Source: Agrobacterium arsenijevicii (GTDB taxonomy: Bacteria > Pseudomonadota > Alphaproteobacteria > Rhizobiales > Rhizobiaceae). From it: a stretch of 64,000 nucleotides of DNA. The stretch is taken from the NCBI GenBank assembly GCA_000949895.1, contig JWIT01000002.1, forward strand, positions 186,001 to 250,000, read 5' to 3'. Below the pieces are notes generated by a model. The model did no database searches. It was not told where the DNA came from and worked only from the letters and a program-made list of their open reading frames with translations. The translations under genes were made by a program, and so were the position numbers. Shown here one piece after another: positions 57,906-64,000 of the stretch. How positions within the stretch are numbered: position 1 is the stretch's first letter; each line of letters opens with the position of its first letter.

Positions 57906-58655
57906 ATGAGCGGTACCATCCTCATCACCGGCGCCACGTCCGGTTTCGGACAGGCCACGGCGCGGCGCTTCATCAAGGAAGGCTGGAAGGTCATCGGCAC
58001 CGGTCGGCGGGCGGAACGGCTGGAGGCGCTGGGCCAGGAACTCGGCTCCGCCTTTCATGGCGTCGCCTTCGACATCACCGACGAGGACGCCACGCAAAAG
58101 GCGCTTACGGCCTTGCCGGAAGGCTTCCGGGACATCGATATTCTCGTCAATAATGCGGGGCTTGCGCTCGGCACCGCACCTGCGCCGCAGGTGCCGCTGA
58201 AAGACTGGCAGATCATGGTGAACACCAATATCACCGGTCTTTTGAACATCACCCACCATCTTTTGCCGACGCTGATCGACCGCAAGGGCATTGTCGTCAA
58301 CCTCTCGTCGGTGGCCGCGCACTGGCCTTATGCGGGCGGCAACGTCTATGCCGGAACGAAAGCCTTCCTGCGGCAATTCTCGCTCGGGCTGCGCTCCGAC
58401 CTGCATGGCAAGGGCGTGCGCGTCACCTCGATCGAACCCGGCATGTGCGAAACGGAATTCACGCTCGTGCGCACCGGTGGCAATCAGGACGCATCGGACA
58501 ATCTCTATAAGGGCGTCAATCCGATCACGGCCGAGGATATCGCCAATACGATCCATTGGGTCGCCTCGCAGCCCAAACACATCAACATCAACAGCCTCGA
58601 ACTCATGCCGGTCAACCAGTCCTTTGCCGGTTTTCAGGTGCATCGGGAAAGCTGA
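57906..58655 (+). CDS. sdh: Serine 3-dehydrogenase (SDR family)
   Basis: NADP-dependent SDR enzyme oxidising the 3-hydroxyl of L-serine and related hydroxy acids (also allo-threonine-type substrates). 249 residues, the same length as the characterised Agrobacterium enzyme, which it closely resembles in my memory (for example GFRDIDILVNNAGLALGTAPAPQ). TGATSGFG at 8-15, NNAG, VNLSSVAA with the Ser and VYAGTKAF with Tyr and Lys form the SDR active site. GGAG lies before the ATG. Confidence 0.92.
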   Translation: MSGTILITGATSGFGQATARRFIKEGWKVIGTGRRAERLEALGQELGSAFHGVAFDITDEDATQKALTALPEGFRDIDILVNNAGLALGTAPAPQVPLKDWQIMVNTNITGLLNITHHLLPTLIDRKGIVVNLSSVAAHWPYAGGNVYAGTKAFLRQFSLGLRSDLHGKGVRVTSIEPGMCETEFTLVRTGGNQDASDNLYKGVNPITAEDIANTIHWVASQPKHININSLELMPVNQSFAGFQVHRES

Positions 58656-59208
58656 TTTCTCAACGTTTTCTGTGGGAGTGCTAAAAAACAAAGCAGGAAT
58701 TTTCGAGCTATGCAAAAATGCAATGCTGCATTGCGAGACTTGCTCTGTTAAAAATCGAAGATACCGCTATATTCAAATCATCGAAGCGACGCACTCCTCC
58801 TCCCAGTGTCGCTCGATGTGGATCGGTGGTACTCCTCCTCCCAATCACCGATCAAGTTTGAAGCCTGCCGCACCTCCTCCCGCGGCAGGCTTTTTCCTTT
58901 TCTGGGCTTTCTTTTTCGGATGTGTTTGGCGGTCGAGTTTCGGCGAGCGTGCCACGCTCGGACGGCATCCCGTTTCTCCCTTGAATTTCCGGGGGGATTT
59001 CATATTTTCCCGTCAAGGCGCTGATTGTTGAAATCGGACACGTATCGATCACGATTTCGTTATGTCTAGATGAATATGCACAGTTTTAGGGCGGTGCGTC
59101 GTGTTGGCCCATTGCTTAGGCCCCAGCCTGTGTTTAAGCATGGGCAAAAGAACGCTTGGGAGTTGCCGACACGCTTGTGTCTGTGCGCCTGAAAGCGGCG
59201 GGGAGAGA
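58656..59208. other. Long intergenic region sdh / M24 peptidase
   Basis: A 553-bp region with no protein gene I can support. Its clear content is the small RNA at about 58779-58896. The stretch 58900-59208 carries a short palindrome (GAGCGTG/CACGCTC near 58951) and the ribosome site of the peptidase gene, otherwise nothing I can name. Confidence 0.5.
58779..58896 (+). ncRNA. Candidate trans-acting small RNA with three anti-Shine-Dalgarno loops (alpha-r14/NfeR1-like)
   Basis: Three hairpins in a row, each showing CCTCCTCCC in its loop. Hairpin 1 (58781-58815) is a bulged stem of TCGA/GCGAC arms; hairpin 2 (58821-58855) pairs GATCGGTGGT with ATCACCGATC; hairpin 3 (58861-58892) pairs AAGCCTGCCGC with GCGGCAGGCTT and runs into T5, an intrinsic terminator. 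A CTATAT -10-like box at 58767-58772 places the 5' end near 58779. The layout matches the alpha-r14 family of Rhizobiales sRNAs (such as NfeR1), which block ribosome sites on mRNAs, usually with Hfq. The exact 5' end is inferred. Confidence 0.82.
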
Positions 59209-60396
59209 ATGGCAGACTTTCAAGAGGCGCTGAAGCGGTTTCAGCCGATCGCGATTTCACCGATCGCTGAAGACGAATTGAGGTTGCGGTTGCGCGGCCT
59301 GCAAGCGCAAATGATCCAGCAAAATATCAAGGCGGTCTGGCTCGATGCATCATCGTCGCTGACCTATTATACCGGCCTGTCGCTTGGCCTTTCAGAGCGC
59401 ATTCATGGCGCGCTGGTGCCGGCCGAGGGTGAACCGGTCTATGTCAGCCCGGCATTTGAGGAACCTAAGCTTCGGACAATGATCCGTATCGAGGGTGACG
59501 TCGCCGTCTGGGAAGAGGATGAAAGTCCCTTCGACCTGATGGCAAAGCGCGTCGAAGCTCTCGGCTGTCCCGGCCATCTTCTCGCCATCGATCCCGCCAC
59601 TCCCTTTGTTTTCGCATCGGCCCTGATGCAGCGTCTGGAAGGCCGCGTGATTTCCGCCCAGCCGATGATCGTCGCCCAGCGGCAGGTCAAATCCGCAGCC
59701 GAGATCGCGATCATCCAGACGGCTATGGATGCGAGCTACGGCGTGCAGAAGGCCGTGTTCGAGGGGCTGCGTCCCGGCATTTCCACCACCGAAGTGGCTG
59801 ATTTCGTTAATGCCGCACATATTGCGCTGGGCTTGAAGCCGCTTTTCGTGGCGGTGCAGTTCGGCGAGGCGACAGCCTATCCGCATGGCGTGCCCTATGC
59901 GCAGACGCTTGATGACGGTGACATGGTTCTGGTCGATCTCGGCGGCATTCTTCACGGCTATCGTTCTGACATCACCCGCACCTATGTGTTCGGCCAGCCG
60001 ACGGAACGGCAGCGTTTTCTATGGAATGCCGAACGTGATGCGCAGGCTGCGGCCTTTGACGCGGCCCGGGTTGGTGCTGCCTGTTCGGATGTGGACAAGG
60101 CCGCGCGCGACAGCCTGAAAGCGGCCGGTTTCGGGCCGGATTATCAGGTTCCGGGCCTGCCGCATCGCACCGGCCACGGCCTTGGGCTGGATATTCACGA
60201 AGAACCCTATATCGTTGCAGGAAATGCCACGGCGCTTGAGCCGGGAATGTGCTTTTCAATAGAGCCGATGTTGTGCGTTTATGGGGAATGCGGCGTTCGC
60301 CTTGAGGATATAGCTTATATGACGGAGGCGGGACCACGCTGGTTCTGCCCGCCGGAAAAGAACCTCGACCGGCTGTTCCAGCCGGTCGCCGGGTAA
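59209..60396 (+). CDS. M24 family metallopeptidase (Xaa-Pro aminopeptidase-like)
   Basis: 395-residue creatinase/aminopeptidase-P-type enzyme. The N-terminal domain (about 1-165) precedes the pita-bread domain, whose five metal ligands can be traced: two Asp in VLVDLGGILHGYRSDITRTY, His in LPHRTGHGLGLDIHEEPY, Glu in FSIEPMLC and Glu in GVRLEDIAYMTE. GGGGAGAG precedes ATG 59209; the frame is open to 59101 without support. It is 119 bp upstream of dppA and may be co-expressed with peptide uptake. It is cytoplasmic by the absence of a signal. Confidence 0.9.
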   Translation: MADFQEALKRFQPIAISPIAEDELRLRLRGLQAQMIQQNIKAVWLDASSSLTYYTGLSLGLSERIHGALVPAEGEPVYVSPAFEEPKLRTMIRIEGDVAVWEEDESPFDLMAKRVEALGCPGHLLAIDPATPFVFASALMQRLEGRVISAQPMIVAQRQVKSAAEIAIIQTAMDASYGVQKAVFEGLRPGISTTEVADFVNAAHIALGLKPLFVAVQFGEATAYPHGVPYAQTLDDGDMVLVDLGGILHGYRSDITRTYVFGQPTERQRFLWNAERDAQAAAFDAARVGAACSDVDKAARDSLKAAGFGPDYQVPGLPHRTGHGLGLDIHEEPYIVAGNATALEPGMCFSIEPMLCVYGECGVRLEDIAYMTEAGPRWFCPPEKNLDRLFQPVAG

Positions 60397-60515
60397 TTGG
60401 TCGGGAGGCACAGGACCGAACGGCGGCACAGTCTCTGTGTCGTCGCTGACCAGGACAGGTAGGCCCCTTGAAAAAGGGCCGCATAAACTCAGAAAAAGAG
60501 GGAAAGGACCACCAG

Positions 60516-62120
60516 ATGAAAACGCTGACCCGCAGTTTGCTTATAGCCTCTGCGCTTGCGATGGCTTCCGCCGTGCCCGCCATGGCGAAGACCTTCGTTT
60601 ATTGCTCCGAAGCATCGCCGGAAGGCTTCGATCCTTCGCCTTACACGGCCGGTGGCACCTTCGATGCCTCTGCGCATCCGGTCTACAACCGTCTGACCGA
60701 GTTCAAGAAGGGCACGACCGAAGTTGAGCCCGGCCTTGCCGAAAAGTGGGAAGTTTCGAGCAATGGCCTCGAATACACGTTCCACCTGCGCAAGGGCGTA
60801 AAGTGGCACTCCAATGAGAAGTTCACGCCGAGCCGCGATTTCAACGCCGATGACGTGATCTTCAGCTACAACCGCCAGGGTGATGCAAAGAACCCGTGGA
60901 ACCAGTATATCGCAGGCATCACCTACGAATATTACAACTCCATGGAAATGCCGTCGCTGATCAAGGAAATCGTCAAGGTTGACGATTACACCGTCAAGTT
61001 CGTGCTGACGCGCCCGGAAGCGCCGTTCCTTGCCAATATCGCGATGCCTTTCGCTTCGATCGTTTCGAAGGAATATGCCGATACGCTTGATAAGGCCGGC
61101 ACCAAGGAAGACTTCAACAACCTGCCGATCGGCACCGGTCCGTTCAAGTTCGTCGCCTATCAGAAGGACGCGGTTATCCGCTACCAGAAGAACGCCGACT
61201 ACTGGGGTGAAGCTCCGAAGATCGACGATCTGATCTTCGCGATCACGCCTGATGCCGCCGTTCGCCTGCAGAAGCTGAAGGCCGGCGAATGCCACCTGAT
61301 GCCTTATCCGGCTCCGGCTGATCTGGCCACCATCCGCGCCGACAAGAACCTCAAGCTCGACGAGCAGCCCGGTCTGAACGTCGCTTATTTCGCCTACAAC
61401 ACGACAGTTGCGCCTTTCGACAAGCCGGAAGTCCGCAAGGCGCTGAACATGGCGATGAACAAGCAGGCGATCATCGACGCCGTCTTCCAGGGTGCCGGCA
61501 CTGTTGCCAAGAACCCGATCCCGCCGACGATGTGGTCCTACAACGACAGCATCAAGGACGATCCTTACGATCCGGACGCTGCCAAGAAGGCTCTCGAAGC
61601 CGCTGGCGTCAAGGATCTAACGATGAAGATCTGGGCGATGCCCGTTCAGCGTCCCTACATGCCGAATGCCCGCCGTACTGCCGAGCTGATCCAGTCGGAT
61701 TTTGCGAAGGTAGGCGTCAAGGCCGAGATCGTCTCCTTCGAATGGGGTGAATACCTCAAGAAGTCGACCGAAGTGAATCGCGACGGTGCCGTCATCCTCG
61801 GCTGGACCGGCGACAACGGTGACCCGGATAACTTCATGGGCGTTCTGCTCTCCTGCGCCGCAACCGGCGAAGGCGGTGCAAACCGTGCTCAGTGGTGCAA
61901 CAAGGAGTTCTCCGAACTGCTTTCCAAGGCGAAGCAGACCACGGACGTCGCTGAGCGCACCAAGCTTTATGAGCAGGCGCAGGTAATCTTCAAGGAACAG
62001 GCTCCGTGGGCGACGCTTGCGCACTCCACGCAGTTCGTTCCGATGTCCGCCAAGGTTTCCGGCTTCACCATGAGCCCGCTCGGCGACTTCACCTTCGAAA
62101 ACGTCGACATCGCGGAATAA
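60516..62120 (+). CDS. dppA: Dipeptide ABC transporter substrate-binding protein
   Basis: Periplasmic SBP_bac_5 protein, 534 residues. Signal peptide MKTLTRSLLIASALAMASAV with cleavage after AMA (residue 24 or so). Mature start KTFVYCSEASPEGFDPSPYTAGGTFDA is typical of DppA; other blocks are AEKWEVSSNGLEYTFHLRKGVKWHSN and WTGDNGDPDNFMGVLLSC. AAGGA lies 8 nt before the ATG. A strong hairpin between dppA and dppB should raise the amount of binding protein relative to the membrane parts. Confidence 0.95.
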   Translation: MKTLTRSLLIASALAMASAVPAMAKTFVYCSEASPEGFDPSPYTAGGTFDASAHPVYNRLTEFKKGTTEVEPGLAEKWEVSSNGLEYTFHLRKGVKWHSNEKFTPSRDFNADDVIFSYNRQGDAKNPWNQYIAGITYEYYNSMEMPSLIKEIVKVDDYTVKFVLTRPEAPFLANIAMPFASIVSKEYADTLDKAGTKEDFNNLPIGTGPFKFVAYQKDAVIRYQKNADYWGEAPKIDDLIFAITPDAAVRLQKLKAGECHLMPYPAPADLATIRADKNLKLDEQPGLNVAYFAYNTTVAPFDKPEVRKALNMAMNKQAIIDAVFQGAGTVAKNPIPPTMWSYNDSIKDDPYDPDAAKKALEAAGVKDLTMKIWAMPVQRPYMPNARRTAELIQSDFAKVGVKAEIVSFEWGEYLKKSTEVNRDGAVILGWTGDNGDPDNFMGVLLSCAATGEGGANRAQWCNKEFSELLSKAKQTTDVAERTKLYEQAQVIFKEQAPWATLAHSTQFVPMSAKVSGFTMSPLGDFTFENVDIAE

Positions 62121-62133
62121 TCCCAAACAACAG

Positions 62134-62170
62134 GACGCGCGGAAGAACTCAGGTCTTCCGCGCGTCTTTT
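62134..62170 (+). terminator. Partial terminator between dppA and dppB
   Basis: GACGCGCGGAAGA and TCTTCCGCGCGTC (62134-62146 and 62154-62166) form a perfect 13-bp stem with a 7-nt loop, followed by TTTT. It lies 13 bp after the dppA stop and 13 bp before the dppB start, so it must allow read-through or protect the dppA 3' end. Confidence 0.8.
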
Positions 62171-62182
62171 CAGGACAAGACC

Positions 62183-63190
62183 ATGATCCGGTTCATTTTC
62201 GGCAAACTTCTCTATCTCGTTCCGACATTTCTCGGGATTACCATCGTCGCTTTCGCCTTCGTGCGCGTCCTGCCCGGTGACCCCGTGCTGTTGATGGCAG
62301 GTGAGCGCGGCATTTCGCCCGAACGGCATGCGCAGCTTGCCGAACAGCTCGGCTTTAGCCAGCCCATCTGGCAGCAATATCTGCATTTTCTCGGACGGCT
62401 GCTTCAAGGCGATCTCGGCAATTCGCTGGTCACCAAGAAACCCGTTCTGACCGAGTTCCTGGCGCTCTTCCCCGCGACAGTCGAGCTTGGCCTCGTCGCC
62501 ATCATCCTCGCGACCCTGATCGGTGTGCCGGTTGGCGTCATCGCCGCCATTCGCCGTGGCTCGTGGTTCGACCAGATCTCCATGACGACAGCGCTTGTCG
62601 GCTTCTCCATGCCGATCTTCTGGTGGGGCCTGCTGCTCATCATCATGTTCTCCGGCATCCTGCAATGGACGCCGGTTTCGGGCCGCATCTCGCTGATGTA
62701 TTTCTTCCCCTCCGTCACCGGTTTCATGCTGATCGACAGCCTGATTTCGGGGCAGAAGGGCGCCTTCGCCTCGGCTTTGTCCCATCTCATCCTGCCATCG
62801 GTGGTGCTTGCCACCATTCCGCTGGCGGTCATTGCGCGCCAGACGCGCTCGGCCATGCTGGAAGTGCTGGGTGAGGATTACGTGCGCACCGCGCGTGCGA
62901 AAGGCATGTCGCCGTCGCGCGTCGTCGGCGTTCACGCATTGCGCAACGCCATGATCCCGGTCATCACCACCATCGGCCTGCAGATCGGCGTGCTGATGGC
63001 GGGTGCAATCCTGACCGAAACAATCTTTTCCTGGCCGGGCATCGGCAAGTGGATGATCGATTCCATCTCGCGCCGTGACTATCCGGTCGTGCAGAGCGGC
63101 CTGCTTCTGATCGCGGGTCTGGTGATGGTCGTCAACCTGCTTGTCGATCTGACCTATGGCCTCATCAATCCAAGGATCCGTCACAAATGA
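62183..63190 (+). CDS. dppB: Dipeptide ABC transporter permease DppB
   Basis: Inner-membrane permease, 335 residues with six helices. MIRFIFGKLLYLVPTFLGITIVAFAFVRVLPGDP is the usual DppB/OppB start and the EAA loop is EDYVRTARAKGMSPSRVVGVHALRNAMIPV, which contacts the ATPase subunits. AGGAC precedes ATG 62183; a longer frame runs back into dppA. Its stop overlaps dppC (ATGA). Confidence 0.95.
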   Translation: MIRFIFGKLLYLVPTFLGITIVAFAFVRVLPGDPVLLMAGERGISPERHAQLAEQLGFSQPIWQQYLHFLGRLLQGDLGNSLVTKKPVLTEFLALFPATVELGLVAIILATLIGVPVGVIAAIRRGSWFDQISMTTALVGFSMPIFWWGLLLIIMFSGILQWTPVSGRISLMYFFPSVTGFMLIDSLISGQKGAFASALSHLILPSVVLATIPLAVIARQTRSAMLEVLGEDYVRTARAKGMSPSRVVGVHALRNAMIPVITTIGLQIGVLMAGAILTETIFSWPGIGKWMIDSISRRDYPVVQSGLLLIAGLVMVVNLLVDLTYGLINPRIRHK

Positions 63191-64000
63191 GCGATGTGAC
63201 CACAATTCCGGGCGTCCGCCTTTCCGACGCCGCCATCCGCCGCCGGATGCTCGCCGATTTCTGGTTCTACTTCCGCCAGAACCGCGGCGCCGTCATCGGC
63301 CTTGCCGTTTTCGTTCTTCTGGTCCTGATCGCGGTTTTTGCAGCCGTGATTGCGCCGCATGACCCGACCCAGCAATATAGAGATGCTTTGCTCGTCCCGC
63401 CGGTCTGGCAGGATGGAGGCCGTGCCGCATTCCTGCTCGGCACCGATGCTGTCGGCCGCGACATGCTGTCCCGACTGATATATGGCGCGCAATATTCGCT
63501 GTTCATCGGCGTCGTCGTCGTTTCTATCGCCCTTGTCGGCGGCATCGTCATCGGTCTCGTCGCCGGCTTCTTCGGCGGCTGGGTGGACACGGTCATCATG
63601 CGCGTGATGGACGTCATCCTGGCATTTCCCTCGCTGCTTCTCGCACTGGTGTTGGTTGCGATCCTGGGTCCTGGATTGACCAATGCCATGATCGCCATCG
63701 CCATCGTCTACCAGCCGCATTTCGCGCGTCTGACACGCGCGGCCGTCATGAGCGAGCTTCGGCGTGAATACGTCACCGCCGCCCGAGTGGCGGGTGCGGG
63801 CAATTTCCGGCTGATGTTCAAGACCATCCTGCCGAACTGCCTTGCACCGCTGATCGTTCAGGCGACGCTTTCCTTCTCGTCCGCCGTTCTCGACGCGGCG
63901 GCTCTCGGCTTCCTCGGCATGGGCGCGCAGCCGCCCGCATCCGAATGGGGCACGATGCTGGCCGAAGCCCGCGAGTTCATCCTGCGCGCCTGGTGGGTTG
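63187..64000 (+). CDS. dppC: Dipeptide ABC transporter permease DppC, 3' end cut by window
   Basis: Second permease, open to the window end (271 codons seen; about 25-30 residues missing by family length). The N-terminal DppC domain (RRMLADFWFYFRQNRGAVIGLAVF) is followed by LLGTDAVGRDMLSRLIYGAQYSL and the EAA loop RREYVTAARVAGAGNFRLMFKTILPNCLAPLIV. Translationally coupled to dppB. The ATPase genes dppD and dppF would be expected next, outside the window. Confidence 0.94.
   Translation, partial: MSDVTTIPGVRLSDAAIRRRMLADFWFYFRQNRGAVIGLAVFVLLVLIAVFAAVIAPHDPTQQYRDALLVPPVWQDGGRAAFLLGTDAVGRDMLSRLIYGAQYSLFIGVVVVSIALVGGIVIGLVAGFFGGWVDTVIMRVMDVILAFPSLLLALVLVAILGPGLTNAMIAIAIVYQPHFARLTRAAVMSELRREYVTAARVAGAGNFRLMFKTILPNCLAPLIVQATLSFSSAVLDAAALGFLGMGAQPPASEWGTMLAEAREFILRAWWV

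Noticed and set aside
58790-58882. Three GGGAGGAGG strings on the minus strand, looking like repeated ribosome sites
   Set aside because: No start codon with an open frame follows at proper spacing; the strings are the complements of the sRNA hairpin loops and the plus-strand terminator fixes the direction.
61967-63205. Minus-strand frame opposite dppA/dppB
   Set aside because: His/Gln/Asp/Arg-rich antisense translation over conserved transporter genes.

Overview
The window looks like a chromosomal segment of an Agrobacterium/Rhizobium-group alphaproteobacterium, most likely Agrobacterium. Four things point there: a succinoglycan (exo) block, the glgP-glgB-glgC-glgA-pgm order known from Agrobacterium tumefaciens, a serine 3-dehydrogenase very close to the characterised Agrobacterium enzyme as I remember it, and RIME-type palindromic intergenic repeats. 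Coding density is high and GC is typical of the group. I saw no insertion sequence, prophage, CRISPR array or integrase, so this reads as core genome with a few lineage-specific inserts.

Layout. 1-7.4 kb: distal part of the succinoglycan cluster, exoK (cut by the window edge), exoH, exoT, exoW, exoV, exoU and the small inhibitor gene exoX. 7.7-9.3 kb: a small DUF6074-like protein, a TPR lipoprotein and rpsU. 9.6-15.1 kb: heterotetrameric sarcosine oxidase soxB-D-A-G, with a small secreted YebY-like protein inserted between soxB and soxD. 15.2-17.6 kb: a DUF2332 protein, a solute-binding-like protein without signal peptide, and a MaoC/NodN-type hydratase. 17.6-28.8 kb: glycogen metabolism, glgP-B-C-A-pgm plus glgX. 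29-31.4 kb: class II amidotransferase, Asp/Glu racemase and a divergent Lrp-type regulator. 31.4-35.5 kb: aldose epimerase, a gluconate/idonate module (gno-like SDR, HIBADH-type reductase, idnD-like dehydrogenase) around a GntR-type palindromic operator. 35.7-42.9 kb: microaerobic respiration, with an FNR-type box, a GbsR-like regulator, cydD, cydC, cydA, cydB and the 40-residue cydX. 42.9-43.8 kb: small stress-type proteins. 43.9-48.3 kb: de novo NAD synthesis nadA-nadB-nadC with the Nudix-type regulator nadQ and two palindromic operators. 48.5-49.6 kb: a PAS protein, a degenerate nuclease-like membrane protein and tRNA-Ala(GGC). 49.8-52.9 kb: a TIGR02300 acidic protein, cmk and rpsA, without the aroA often found between them. 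53-56.4 kb: three uncharacterised tandem genes, two of which share a C-terminal motif. 56.5-60.4 kb: RNase D, nucleoside deoxyribosyltransferase, serine dehydrogenase, an unannotated three-hairpin small RNA and an M24 peptidase. 60.5 kb to the end: dipeptide ABC transporter dppA-dppB-dppC (dppC cut by the window edge).

The most interesting items are the small RNA at about 58.78-58.90 kb, whose three hairpin loops each show CCTCCTCCC (an anti-Shine-Dalgarno sequence, alpha-r14/NfeR1-like), and the three unknown genes between rpsA and rnd. The control sites (FNR box before cyd, NadQ-type palindromes before nadA, GntR-type palindrome between gno and idnD) explain how several modules are probably switched. 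All assignments come from reading the sequence and from memory of families; no search was run.
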